DNA of 64,000 nt, taken from NCBI RefSeq assembly GCF_947496075.1, contig NZ_CANMBJ010000006.1:729001-793000 (forward strand). Direction: 5' to 3'. Made by a program: the position numbers and the translations under genes. The DNA comes from an uncultured Tateyamaria sp. (GTDB taxonomy: Bacteria > Pseudomonadota > Alphaproteobacteria > Rhodobacterales > Rhodobacteraceae). Shown here in pieces: positions 24,830-33,063 of the stretch. Position 1 is the first letter of the stretch. Every line of letters begins with the position of its first letter. The notes beneath the pieces were generated by a model, which had not been told where the DNA came from, searched no databases, and was given only the letters and a program-made list of their open reading frames with translations.

Positions 24830-25429
24830 ATGAAGAAGATACTCAAAATAGTTGGCGGCCTCGTCGTGATCGCTATCGTTGGGGGATTTGGGTTTCTGAG
24901 TTTGAGCCCCACACTAAGAAGCGACCCGAACGTTGGCCTTTCGCCCGAAACTCACGTGTTTGGGGAGTTGGATGTTCGAGACTTCACCGACAAACCGCTC
25001 GGTGCTGAAGTTAAGGTATTCCTACCCATGACACCGTCGGAAGCCATGGCGATTGTCGCGGCGTTCGAAGACTACTCCGATTGGGTATCCCCTCCACCTG
25101 AGAACGTTGTGATTGACAATTCAGCGAGGGAAGCTGGGAATTTTGGTGTTGGTTCTTTTGTCTCTTACAAGGAAGGCGAAACAGACGAAATCGTACACCT
25201 CGACCCCGAGTCTTCCATGGTTGCGAAGCCACTCTGGGCACCTGATGCCTTTGAAGGCCACCGAGGGGTCGTGATCGTGACGCCAGCTGAAGGCGGCTCA
25301 ATCATGCATATGCGGCGGTATTTTGAGACCACTAGTATGCAAGGCTGGATGATGTCCAAGATGATGCCGATGTTCATGGAAGGAAGCGCTGAAAACCTGG
25401 CAGAGATTTATGGCGGTGAAGTTCTTTGA
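24830..25429 (+). CDS. Membrane-anchored SRPBCC-like protein
   Basis: ATG 24830 has GGAG seven bases upstream and is preferred over in-frame starts at 24791 and 24818; it gives 199 residues. One TM helix (about 7-25, VGGLVVIAIVGGFGFLSL) anchors a domain that begins LGAEVKVFLPMTPSEAMAIV, ending MKMMPMFMEGSAENL-like. The layout recalls an SRPBCC domain on the outer face of the inner membrane. It is the third gene of the CMD operon, just before the terminator. Confidence 0.6.
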   Translation: MKKILKIVGGLVVIAIVGGFGFLSLSPTLRSDPNVGLSPETHVFGELDVRDFTDKPLGAEVKVFLPMTPSEAMAIVAAFEDYSDWVSPPPENVVIDNSAREAGNFGVGSFVSYKEGETDEIVHLDPESSMVAKPLWAPDAFEGHRGVVIVTPAEGGSIMHMRRYFETTSMQGWMMSKMMPMFMEGSAENLAEIYGGEVL

Positions 25430-25461
25430 ATGTGTCCGTACGGACTTTGGCGGGAGAATAG

Positions 25462-25497
25462 GCCGTGCCGCGCAGATAAAGCGCGGCATGGCTTTTT
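25462..25497 (+). terminator. Rho-independent terminator of the CMD/SRPBCC operon
   Basis: GCCGTGCCGCGC-n7-GCGCGGCATGGC forms a 12-bp stem (one G-T pair) followed by TTTTT. It lies 33 bases after the last gene. Confidence 0.85.
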
Positions 25498-25612
25498 GTT
25501 AGTGCGCCAATTCCATTCCGCAAGCAAAGAGGACTGATGATGAACGATCGGTATCGCGAGCTTCGCTATGTCCAAAAAACGGGCAGGCAATGGCGGCGTA
25601 AATTCACACAAC

Positions 25613-25951
25613 TCAATCGACGTGAACACCCAGGAGGAGTCTCTTGGGATCTCCGCCGGATTTTCCAATCAAGTAAATCAGGTAAGGCGCTAAGAAGAGA
25701 ATGCCTAACGGCGGTGCGAGGAGACCCAATCCAATACTGCCGCCGGTGAAGCCACCGCGCCAGGCCATCCAGACACCCGACAAGATCAAGTAGGTCGTGA
25801 AGTCCACGTTGAACTGACCTTGCCACGTGAGCGCGAAGATCGGGCCGAAGAAGTGTGGCAGGAGGTTCCATCCGTCGTTCGCAACAGCGGCGATGGTGAA
25901 CACGACGATCACAACCGTGATCGCAATGAGAAGCAGGCGAAATTGTGCCAT
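25613..25951 (-). CDS. Small multi-pass membrane protein
   Basis: ATG 25951 gives 112 residues; the longer open frame upstream overlaps the next gene out of frame. There are three hydrophobic segments (about 5-25, 45-62, 75-97), and the C-terminus IGKSGGDPKRLLLG is short and polar. No family is recognised with confidence. It is 17 bases after the membrane protein gene at 25969 and likely co-transcribed with it. Confidence 0.6.
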   Translation of the reverse strand: MAQFRLLLIAITVVIVVFTIAAVANDGWNLLPHFFGPIFALTWQGQFNVDFTTYLILSGVWMAWRGGFTGGSIGLGLLAPPLGILFLAPYLIYLIGKSGGDPKRLLLGVHVD

Positions 25952-25968
25952 GGTGGTATCCTTTCTCG

Positions 25969-26397
25969 TCAAGCGGTGCTTTGAGCCGGTCGCCACATCG
26001 GACCGACCAGTATGACCAGAACGAGGATGTTCCAGACCGCGTTCTCCCAATTGCCCGAGGTGATCGACCCTGAGCTGTCTACAAGGAACCAGCCGAGCAG
26101 CCCCGCAAAGACGGTCTTGCGGCAGCGCTCGCCGTCGAGGTCGTAGAGCCAGAGCGACACACAGTACATCGTCACGCCCCAGCCGGTGAGGAAGCCACCG
26201 GACAGCGCGGACAAGAACCATGTCTCGCGCGACTCGTAGGACGGGAAGCCGTCCAGCGGCCACGACAGCAAGTCGAGGCCCCATCGCAACGGCTCGTTGG
26301 TCGCCGGCATTGTGCCGAAAAAGCCCAATATCCCGAACCCTATGAGCGCGCCGCCCGAGAATTTCATCCAGAACTTATGTGCTGCGTGGCCGAACAT
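25969..26397 (-). CDS. Membrane protein of unknown function
   Basis: ATG 26397 (MFGHAAHKFWMKFSGG) gives 142 residues; an internal Met follows at residue 11. Four hydrophobic segments are seen, with the loop WPLDGFPSYESRETWFLSAL between the first two. It is divergent from the XRE regulator at 26508, 110 bases away, which may control it. No named family is recognised. Confidence 0.6.
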   Translation of the reverse strand: MFGHAAHKFWMKFSGGALIGFGILGFFGTMPATNEPLRWGLDLLSWPLDGFPSYESRETWFLSALSGGFLTGWGVTMYCVSLWLYDLDGERCRKTVFAGLLGWFLVDSSGSITSGNWENAVWNILVLVILVGPMWRPAQSTA

Positions 26398-26507
26398 GTC
26401 TTGCACACTCCATATGTATTTCGCCCCATTGCTATGAAGCACGAGGGACCTCAGCAATTACTTTGGAGGTAAGTGACAGCTCAGGATGCGGCGTATACCT
26501 TCCGGAC

Positions 26508-27281
26508 ATGCAAACCTTCCCCAACACATTGCGCCATTGGCGAAACCTACGGCGCTTCTCGCAACTCGACCTGGCAAACGAGGCGGGCATTTCCTCTCGC
26601 CATCTGTCGTTTCTCGAAACCGGTCGTGCGCGGCCAAGTCGCGAAATGGTCGTGCGGCTTGGTGAGACGCTGGAAGTTCCACTAGAGGCCCGGAACGAAA
26701 TGCTGACGGCCGCCGGTTTTGCCGCGCGGTATCGGTCTGCGGATTGGACCGCCGAAGAGATGGACCCGGTTCGCGCTGCGATTGAAACGACGCTTGCCAA
26801 TCACATGCCTATGCCCGGCCTCGCCGTTGATCGCCTCTGGACGATCCGCATGGCCAACCCTGCCGCACTGGCGCTTTTCTCATCCTTCGGAATCGGCGTC
26901 GGCGACAGCCTGCTGGACCTCATGGTGTCGGACGCGCTTCCGACCGTGGTGGAGAACTGGCCCGAGGTCGCCCATCACGCCGCGAAGCGGCTCCGAACCG
27001 AGAGCGCATCTGAAGGCGGCATTCCGGAGTTTGGTCCCGTCATTGCGCACCTTGAGAAGGCCCTGAAACCGATTGACCCCGCTCGAACACCGGTTATTCC
27101 GACGATCGTCGTTCAGGGCGATCAAAGGCTGTCCCTGTTCGCGACAATCGCCCAATTCGGAACGCCCGAAGATGTTGCGCTCGGCTCGTTGAAGATCGAA
27201 CTCTACTTCCCGATGGATCTGGAAACGGAGCACGTCTTTAAAGGAATGGCAGAGGACGAGACCGCTCAGCCTGCAATGTGA
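26508..27281 (+). CDS. XRE regulator with MmyB-like ligand domain
   Basis: The start at ATG 26508 gives 257 residues. The helix-turn-helix spans about 7-60: LRHWRNLRRFSQLDLANEAG and ISSRHLSFLETGRARPSREM. The remainder (about 95-250) follows the MmyB-like pattern, PMPGLAVDRLWTIRMANPAA, a PAS-like fatty-acid-binding fold in relatives. These regulators commonly control a divergent gene; here that is the membrane pair at 25613-26397. Confidence 0.88.
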   Translation: MQTFPNTLRHWRNLRRFSQLDLANEAGISSRHLSFLETGRARPSREMVVRLGETLEVPLEARNEMLTAAGFAARYRSADWTAEEMDPVRAAIETTLANHMPMPGLAVDRLWTIRMANPAALALFSSFGIGVGDSLLDLMVSDALPTVVENWPEVAHHAAKRLRTESASEGGIPEFGPVIAHLEKALKPIDPARTPVIPTIVVQGDQRLSLFATIAQFGTPEDVALGSLKIELYFPMDLETEHVFKGMAEDETAQPAM

Positions 27282-27685
27282 GCGCGAGGATCGTACCCAC
27301 CGGAGTTGCATATTGTTCGTACAGCCTGGGCACGTCTTCCCAAACCAGCGGAATATCGGTTTCGAACCTATAGGTCTTGCCGTCGCCGATATTGGAGAAG
27401 ACCGGCGTCGCACAAAGTCGTGCCCCTGCCCGGAGGTTGTCCATCGATGTGTGAGCTCAAGCAAGCACAGAGTTAGGGTCGCGGCGAATGGCGGCTAACA
27501 TAGGCCGAAAGCCATCGATTGTGTCCGCGATTTGTGAGCTAGCCAGAAGTTATATTTTGCACATGCAGCGAATGACCGGAATACGGGCTGCGAGCGCAGC
27601 ATCTTGATCGGTCGATAAATGACAGGAATGGGCCGTACTAGATTTGCCGTAGTGCAAAGAGACAGGGGACGCCATTTCGTCTACT
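27282..27685. other. Intergenic stretch with repeat copy D
   Basis: This lies between two convergent regulator genes. It holds the 68-bp repeat copy D and short frames without motifs. No gene is supported. Confidence 0.5.
27571..27638 (+). repeat. 68-bp dispersed repeat, copy D
   Basis: It begins AATGAC, has the core GGGCTGC-GAGC-GCAGCATC and ends GAATGGGCCGTAC. The stem is perfect and the length is 68 bases. Confidence 0.75.
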
Positions 27686-28585
27686 TCATGTATCGACAAG
27701 AAGTTGTGCATTGCACCAGTCCTGGACCGCATTGCAAAAGCGCTCGACGCGGGCGGGTCGCTTCGTTCCTGAAGCCAAAGCTAAATTCACCGGCAAACGC
27801 GCAGCTCTCAGGCTTGGTGCTACATCGGTCAAGGTTCCATGTTTGAGGTCTGACGCCACAAACCAATGCGGTAGGATGGCGATGCCGATGCCCTGCATTG
27901 CCGCTTCATAGACGGCAAAGATGTTGTCGCTTGCCAGTTTCGGTCGGACGTTAAATGTCCGAGTGGCATCGTTTTCATCAAACAGTTCGATCCGGTTCCC
28001 TTCGAAGGGACCAAGTGTCAGCCAGGGCAGTGCATCGACATCACTTCCAGCATGTCGCGCCAAGCAGTCCGGTGTTCCGACGACAAGGCGCTCCACCCGC
28101 GTCAACTCTCGAACAACGAGCGTCTCATCGGGCACGGGGCCGATCTTGAGCCAACAATCACACCCTTCCTCGGCAAAGCGAATGGTGTCATCGCGCAACT
28201 GCCAATCGATCGTTATGTTCGGGTGTTGCTTCATGAACTTGGCCGCTGCTTTAATGAACAGCCGTTGGCCCAATGCGACTGGCGCGATGACCCGGATCGT
28301 GCCTTTCAGTTCGTCATTCTCGCTATGACGATCTTCGATGGCCTCCCATTCTCCGAACATGCGGCGCGCATCTGACAGCAGCGCCAGACCGTCAGGGGTC
28401 AGTGTCACGTCATGTGTTGTGCGCCGCACCAGAACGACACCGAGGCGTTCTTCGAGTGCGGCGAGTTGTCGGGATACTGACGGCTGAGATGTGCCGAGAT
28501 CACGTGCAGCGCCGGACAGCGATTGCCGTTCCGCAATCCGAACAAAGGTCTCAAGCAGGGTGAGGCGGTCAAAACGAGTGCTCAT
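27686..28585 (-). CDS. LysR family transcriptional regulator
   Basis: The 299 residues have the helix-turn-helix at about 8-62: LLETFVRIAERQSLSGAARD and SQPSVSRQLAALEERLG. The effector domain belongs to the CrgA-like branch, with LGQRLFIKAAAKFMKQHP. It is divergent from the aldo/keto reductase at 28680, 94 bases away. This is the standard arrangement for a LysR gene that controls an AKR. Confidence 0.92.
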   Translation of the reverse strand: MSTRFDRLTLLETFVRIAERQSLSGAARDLGTSQPSVSRQLAALEERLGVVLVRRTTHDVTLTPDGLALLSDARRMFGEWEAIEDRHSENDELKGTIRVIAPVALGQRLFIKAAAKFMKQHPNITIDWQLRDDTIRFAEEGCDCWLKIGPVPDETLVVRELTRVERLVVGTPDCLARHAGSDVDALPWLTLGPFEGNRIELFDENDATRTFNVRPKLASDNIFAVYEAAMQGIGIAILPHWFVASDLKHGTLTDVAPSLRAARLPVNLALASGTKRPARVERFCNAVQDWCNAQLLVDT

Positions 28586-28679
28586 ACGCCTATCGTATAG
28601 CAGTGTTACTTTTCATGCTACTACCGTTGTTCACTCCGGTGGGTATGTTCCTTGCAACACAAACGAAAGGAACCACGAC

Positions 28680-29474
28680 ATGACAAACGATCTGAACACG
28701 ACCTTCACTTTCCTGAACGGGCGGACCGTAGATCGCATCGGATATGGCGCAATGCGCCTGACCGGTCAGCCGCGTAACTTTGGGCCCTACGCCGATTGGC
28801 AGGGCGGCATTGAACTATTGCGACGCGCCCGTGATCTTGGTGTCTCCCATATCGACACAGCCCGGGCATATGGACCTCATGACAACGAAAGGCTGATTGC
28901 AGACGCCTTGGTCGATGACGATGGCAGCTACGGTGAGATGTTCATCGCCTCCAAGGGTGGTGTGGAGAAGTCCGCCACCAGCATCAGTCGAGACACATCG
29001 GCTGAAACCATGAAGCGGCATCTTGATGAAAGCTTAGACAATCTTCGAACAGACAAGATCGATCTTTACTACGTGCATGCGCCAGACGGCATCACGCCAA
29101 TCTCTGAAAGTGTGGCTGCGCTTGAAGAGATGCGCCAGACGGGGAAGATCGACATGATAGGCCTGTCGAACGTGTCCCGTTCACAAGTCGAGGAAGCTTT
29201 GCGCGTCGCGCCTATAGCGGCTGTCCAGAACCGGTACTCGCCTGCCGACGCACGCGATGAGGCCCTCGAAGATATGATTGACTGGTTGAATGATCAGGGC
29301 ATCGCCTTTGTCCCACACGGACCCTTGGGTGCGAACCCGATGAAGCAGGGTGCGGCGGTCAATCCCAGTGATGCGCTCCGCACATTGTTGGCGCGCGCAC
29401 CGAACGTTCTTGTCATTCCGGGAACGACGACCATCGCACATCTGGAAGACAACGCAGCGGCATTGGCGGCATGA
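28680..29474 (+). CDS. Aldo/keto reductase
   Basis: ATG 28680 after AAAGGAACC gives 264 residues. The TIM-barrel AKR signature is complete: RIGYGAMRL, ISHIDTA-like VSHIDTARAYGPHDNE (catalytic Asp and Tyr), FIASKGG (catalytic Lys) and YYVHAPDG (His). The C-terminal IPGTTTIAHLEDN binds NADPH phosphate. It reduces an aldehyde or ketone with NADPH; the substrate is unknown. It is divergent from a LysR regulator and followed after one base by a small membrane protein gene. Confidence 0.93.
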   Translation: MTNDLNTTFTFLNGRTVDRIGYGAMRLTGQPRNFGPYADWQGGIELLRRARDLGVSHIDTARAYGPHDNERLIADALVDDDGSYGEMFIASKGGVEKSATSISRDTSAETMKRHLDESLDNLRTDKIDLYYVHAPDGITPISESVAALEEMRQTGKIDMIGLSNVSRSQVEEALRVAPIAAVQNRYSPADARDEALEDMIDWLNDQGIAFVPHGPLGANPMKQGAAVNPSDALRTLLARAPNVLVIPGTTTIAHLEDNAAALAA

Positions 29475-29475
29475 C

Positions 29476-29694
29476 ATGCGGTCGGTTCTGATCACCTGGG
29501 CGGCAGCATGGCCAACAATCTCGGCCCTGCTGTTTGCTTTTGAAGGAATGCTTGAGCATTGGCCGCTGGCCTTCAGGACGCTTGTTTTGACCGGCCTTAT
29601 GGTCCCTGCAATGAGCCTCTTTGTTGTTCCCTACCTGACCCGATTACTTGATCGTATATACGCAAGCTGGCGCTCAGCCGAAAAGACCAGATAA
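29476..29694 (+). CDS. Small membrane protein after the AKR gene
   Basis: ATG 29476 starts one base after the AKR stop and gives 72 residues. Two hydrophobic helices (about 5-24 and 33-54) and a basic C-terminus are seen. It resembles the small DUF2798-like membrane proteins by layout, but that is not firm. It is probably translated by coupling with the reductase. Confidence 0.55.
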   Translation: MRSVLITWAAAWPTISALLFAFEGMLEHWPLAFRTLVLTGLMVPAMSLFVVPYLTRLLDRIYASWRSAEKTR

Positions 29695-29748
29695 AAGCTT
29701 GTGCTTACACTGGCTGACCATGAACGCGATTACTGCTTGGGTGAGGCC

Positions 29749-29816
29749 AATGTCTGCTATGCGGGCTGCGACTGCAGCATCGAAGTCGTGTGCTGAAAGT
29801 CGGCTATGGGCCGACC
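29749..29816 (+). repeat. 68-bp dispersed repeat, copy E
   Basis: It begins AATGTC, has the core GGGCTGC-GACT-GCAGCATC and ends CTATGGGCCGACC. It ends 8 bases before the stop of the minus-strand HNH-like gene. Confidence 0.75.
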
Positions 29817-29824
29817 ATGACACC

Positions 29825-30511
29825 TCAATCAAACGGTCTTCTAAATTCAATTTTTCGAATTCGGCCTGTGCGCTCTCGTAACCAGTCAATACCATTCACG
29901 TCTGTGTATTCGACTTCCACAACAGGGTGACCGAACATAGAACTCTCGAGGTTCTCGTACGGCACCGCATCACTGATTGTTTGACGAGGTGGAATTGTGC
30001 CAAACACGACCTCTATGTCAGCGAAAGGCTCATCGAAATTTTCCACACGGTATGCTCTCGCAACGCAATCAAGAAATGGAGCCGTAGTTGGGTTTTTGAT
30101 ACGCAGGATCCAACTGCCGTTTTCTTCTTCGCACCAACCAGTTAACCCTATGTCAGACTGTCCAGTTGACAGTTCGGAGAAGACAGCCTCTTCGTGTAAC
30201 TCTTTCCATATTTGAAGCACTGACTCTTTAAAGTCGGCTCCGTTGTTCTTGTCGATGAGCGTTGCACAAGCACCGCAAAGCCAAATCCCGTTACTAGCAG
30301 ATTTACGCTGAAGGGCGGTTTGCTCGGAGTTATAGCGCGGTCCATTGTCTTGAGCTGCGCAGATATGTGCTGCAACCCCCTGAGAGATCGACTTGGCTTG
30401 GTCGGCTGTAGATGGACCAACGGTGGTTTTTCTACAATCTGGATTACTGCATCTGTAGCCCGCACGTTCTGCCAAAAGTCGCTTAGTTGTCGCAGTAAAA
30501 TCATCTCTCAT
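29825..30511 (-). CDS. HNH-like zinc-binding protein, AT-rich orphan
   Basis: The 228 residues begin with an HNH-related module: RAGYRCSNPDCRKTTVGP, GVAAHICAAQDNGPRY and NGIWLCGACATLIDKNN. This is the CxxC...AHI...GPRY...NGIWLCxxCAxLID family, where the last His of classical HNH is an Ala, so nuclease activity cannot be assumed. The C-terminal half (about 120-228) is a beta-rich region of unknown type. Relatives with this N-module are often found next to mobile or defence genes, as far as I recall. GC is lower than in the flanks. It lies between repeat copies E and F. Confidence 0.7.
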   Translation of the reverse strand: MRDDFTATTKRLLAERAGYRCSNPDCRKTTVGPSTADQAKSISQGVAAHICAAQDNGPRYNSEQTALQRKSASNGIWLCGACATLIDKNNGADFKESVLQIWKELHEEAVFSELSTGQSDIGLTGWCEEENGSWILRIKNPTTAPFLDCVARAYRVENFDEPFADIEVVFGTIPPRQTISDAVPYENLESSMFGHPVVEVEYTDVNGIDWLRERTGRIRKIEFRRPFD

Positions 30512-30540
30512 GAGTAATTTTCTCGTCCAAGAACGTCTGA

Positions 30541-30610
30541 AATGTCACCGCAACTTAGCCATACTAGCTCCGTAACGTCAGCCCAAAACGCCCCTGATCT
30601 TTGGGCCGTT
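30541..30610 (+). repeat. Possible degenerate 68-bp repeat next to copy F
   Basis: It begins AATGTCACC and ends ATCTTTGGGCCGTT about 70 bases later, immediately before copy F. The hairpin core is not preserved, so this is tentative. Confidence 0.3.
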
Positions 30611-30611
30611 C

Positions 30612-30679
30612 AACGTCCGGTTCGGCGTGCTGCACCGCAGCAGCAGTTCGACCGGCTCAATGACCGCAATGGGCCGGAC
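30612..30679 (+). repeat. 68-bp dispersed repeat, copy F
   Basis: It begins AACGTC, has the core GTGCTGC-ACC-GCAGCAGC and ends GCAATGGGCCGGAC, 68 bases in all. It lies between the two AT-rich minus-strand genes. Confidence 0.7.
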
Positions 30680-30726
30680 GCATAATTCTGCAGCTGCGCA
30701 TCAAAGAACTTCAGTTGGCTATGGAT

Positions 30727-32397
30727 TCATTCCCAGAACCCGTCGGGAGCAGGTCGCTCAACCTCGAACTCATCGTATTTCCTGACCCATTGATAGTTTG
30801 TTGTAGCGCTGCCGGTACGCTCGAAATCAGAATTTAGACATTCAATCTGTTGGTTGGAGAGTGGAAACCGGGTGCCGGTAAGTATGTGTTCACCGTTCGG
30901 GGCCAACAATGGTTGGCCCGTTTGGACCCTATCCCGCAGGTACCAATATGCCCATGAGGTCTCCGCACAACCGCCCTCTGACTGGGTCGCTTCTTGTTTG
31001 TATCGATAAGCTACATCAAAGGGAGTTGGGTAGAAGTTCTTATCCCCAAATAGATAAACTGACTGTCCCGTACTGATTTTGAAAGCTAAGATCTTCTCCC
31101 AGAACAAGAATGACAGAGTGGAGGTGCCGTCATCATATGGGTGTATCCAAGAGTTGAAGTTTACATCATCGGCAACAGGTAAGAGCTGTACAGTAATTCG
31201 ATAATCCTCGTCGCTCCAGTTGACCCAAGTGCGGTGTAGACCGTTCATGATGTGATTTGCATCTGTGTCGTCTGAGATGACAACAATGTTTCCTAGTGTT
31301 GGACCACCTGTTCGCTCGAAGGTTGCGTGATCAGCGCTGAACCAAGGCGATGAAACCGTCGCGAGTAGATCGATGCTAGAAAACACTGATCCCGAAAAGT
31401 CGACACCAGTTGCATCGATCCCAACAAAATCTGTCCCTCGAAGGTTCGCACCAGTTAAAACAGTCTTTCCTAGGCTGCGAAGTTCTTGCTGGTAAAGGTC
31501 TATGCTACCAACAAGTTTGAGGGAGCTGAGATCGGCGTCAGGGATCTGGAAAGGTACAGACAACTCGTCGAAATTCACCCCCGCAGATATTAGGAGTTGA
31601 AGCAACTGACCTCGTTCTGGACTATAAGTTGAATTACTAAGATCTTGCCCCGCAAGCGTTTCAAGGTCACCCGGAACCATCTCGCCTAGTTCACTTTTTT
31701 CCACACTCAACTGCATTTGACCAATTATTTCAGCGACTTGGTTGTCTACCTGATAAGGCTCAAGGGAGTAAATTAAAGCTTGGATCCTAGCCTGCAGGCT
31801 TTGGCTTGGTGTCCATAAGCTTTGCTCCGCCCTTTCCCGGTACATTTCGTCCATTAGACTAGGCATCTGTGCCGCAAAAACTGCTGAACTTCTGGCCGAC
31901 TTAGCTATCGATATCTGCAAGTCAATCAACTCGTTTTGTTTGTCGAGCCTGTCAACCTGCCGGATCGCCGCCAACGCAGTGATGGTAGCAATTACAGCGC
32001 CTATTGCCGTGAAACAGAAGCCAATTGCTATTGTCGCTCCCCAGAAGCTCATGACGGTTTTCGAAATAGCTCTCACTCGTGTCAGAATTTCGTCACGAGA
32101 ACCCGAAAGCTGGGAGGAATTTGGTAGGATCTCTCCCAAGAGGCTCTCAAAGATGTCTTGATCTGACTTACTTTCCGAGTTGCCTCGCAAATCTGAAAAT
32201 GAGCGTGTCAGGCTTCGAAAGACTGCAAAAAGGAATAACGCAAACGTTGCTCCTGCAAATCCAACCCAAACGCTTCCTTCTAACAACCACTCCGCGCGAA
32301 ATAAAAAGCCAAGCGCAAGGACGATGCCTATGGCAACACCAATTAGAACTGGCGTCAAAGCTCCCAACACGCGGGCTAACACAGTAACAGACTTCAT
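30727..32397 (-). CDS. Membrane protein with pentapeptide-like segment, orphan
   Basis: The 556 residues have two N-terminal TM helices (about 12-32 and 38-58), a third near 118-140 and a coiled-coil-prone stretch (about 140-165, AIRQVDRLDKQNELIDLQIS). Around 315-345 there is a short pentapeptide-type run, ANLRGTDFVGIDATGVDFSG. The C-terminal region (about 350-556) is a soluble domain of unknown fold, rich in aromatic residues. GC is clearly lower than in housekeeping genes. It lies between repeat copies F and G. Proteins of this build are seen as singletons in accessory islands; function unknown. Confidence 0.65.
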   Translation of the reverse strand: MKSVTVLARVLGALTPVLIGVAIGIVLALGFLFRAEWLLEGSVWVGFAGATFALFLFAVFRSLTRSFSDLRGNSESKSDQDIFESLLGEILPNSSQLSGSRDEILTRVRAISKTVMSFWGATIAIGFCFTAIGAVIATITALAAIRQVDRLDKQNELIDLQISIAKSARSSAVFAAQMPSLMDEMYRERAEQSLWTPSQSLQARIQALIYSLEPYQVDNQVAEIIGQMQLSVEKSELGEMVPGDLETLAGQDLSNSTYSPERGQLLQLLISAGVNFDELSVPFQIPDADLSSLKLVGSIDLYQQELRSLGKTVLTGANLRGTDFVGIDATGVDFSGSVFSSIDLLATVSSPWFSADHATFERTGGPTLGNIVVISDDTDANHIMNGLHRTWVNWSDEDYRITVQLLPVADDVNFNSWIHPYDDGTSTLSFLFWEKILAFKISTGQSVYLFGDKNFYPTPFDVAYRYKQEATQSEGGCAETSWAYWYLRDRVQTGQPLLAPNGEHILTGTRFPLSNQQIECLNSDFERTGSATTNYQWVRKYDEFEVERPAPDGFWE

Positions 32398-32509
32398 CGC
32401 TTTTGGTGCGCTCCCAGGTTGTCGATTAGTCTCTACAACGTCGCTTCGAAATCAAGTACTCGTTTTGGTGTCCTAAAGCTCTCCGCCGCAATATGCCGCT
32501 GGCCCATCG

Positions 32510-32577
32510 AATGTCGGCTATCCAGGCTGCAATCGCAGCATCAAATTCAATGATCGAACGGCGGCTTTGGGCCGTTT
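32510..32577 (+). repeat. 68-bp dispersed repeat, copy G
   Basis: It begins AATGTC, has the core AGGCTGC-AATC-GCAGCATC and ends CTTTGGGCCGTTT. The stem is perfect and the length is 68 bases. Confidence 0.75.
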
Positions 32578-32631
32578 GTCAAAATTTGCAAAGTCCGCTT
32601 CCTGCACTCCGCCGCCATTAGTGCATCGTGC

Positions 32632-32712
32632 AGCATAAAGCTATTTGGGCTCAGAGCGGACGTTTGTTCGAAACGCAGCACCTGACAATATGGGCTCGCT
32701 GCGGACATACAC
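32632..32712 (+). repeat. Two degenerate pieces related to the 68-bp repeat
   Basis: GCAGCA-n-TTTGGGCTC-n3-GCGGAC is followed by GCAGCA-n-TATGGGCTC-n3-GCGGAC in tandem. The spacing from GCAGCA to GGGCT resembles a shortened right half of the 68-bp family. Confidence 0.35.
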
Positions 32713-32835
32713 GCAAACTTTGCAACGTTGGCTTTCTGCGCTCCCGGTCGTTTCGATCCAGCCACACCCTGCCCAAACCGCCCCAAACACCCTTACCCCC
32801 TTGGCATTCCGCCCCAAACCGACTAACCAACCTGC

Positions 32836-32868
32836 GAGGGCTTCCGTGTGATTCGGCAAGCCCTCATT
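32836..32868 (+). terminator. Hairpin upstream of rplJ, possible attenuator
   Basis: GAGGGCTTCCG-n7-CGG-C-AAGCCCTC forms an 8+3-bp stem with one bulged C, followed by ATTTC. It may end transcription coming from the left or attenuate the rplJ operon. Confidence 0.5.
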
Positions 32869-32964
32869 TCGTCCGAGACGGTGGGTGACTGGGATATGCC
32901 AGTCATAATTCCTGCCCGAGGCGGGAACAGGCCACGTTAAGCTCAGATGCTCTGTCGAGCCTCG

Positions 32965-33003
32965 GGCGGCTTTGGACCCGTGTATTTCGAGGACCAAACC
33001 GCC
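32965..33003 (+). promoter_or_regulatory. Candidate rplJ mRNA leader hairpin
   Basis: GGCGG-C-TTTGGACC pairs with GGACCAAACCGCC across a 12-base loop, with one bulge and one mismatch. Its place, 60 bases before rplJ, suits an autoregulatory L10-L7/L12 leader, but no consensus was checked. Confidence 0.4.
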
Positions 33004-33063
33004 GGAGTGATCCGGTGCAAACTGAGCCGGGGACCATCAAGGCCCCCAAATTTGGAGAAAACT

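Larger units (their letters stand above)
32398..33063. other. Long spacer before rplJ: repeats, terminator, leader
   Basis: The left part holds repeat copy G and two degenerate repeat pieces. The middle has a hairpin with a short T run. The right part is the likely rplJ leader. No gene is supported; the open frames are short and motif-free. Confidence 0.6.

Noticed and set aside
6957-32577. Integron attC sites as an explanation of the 68-bp repeats
   Set aside because: No GTTRRRY/RYYYAAC core sites are present, no IntI-type integrase is seen, and cargo genes are in both orientations.
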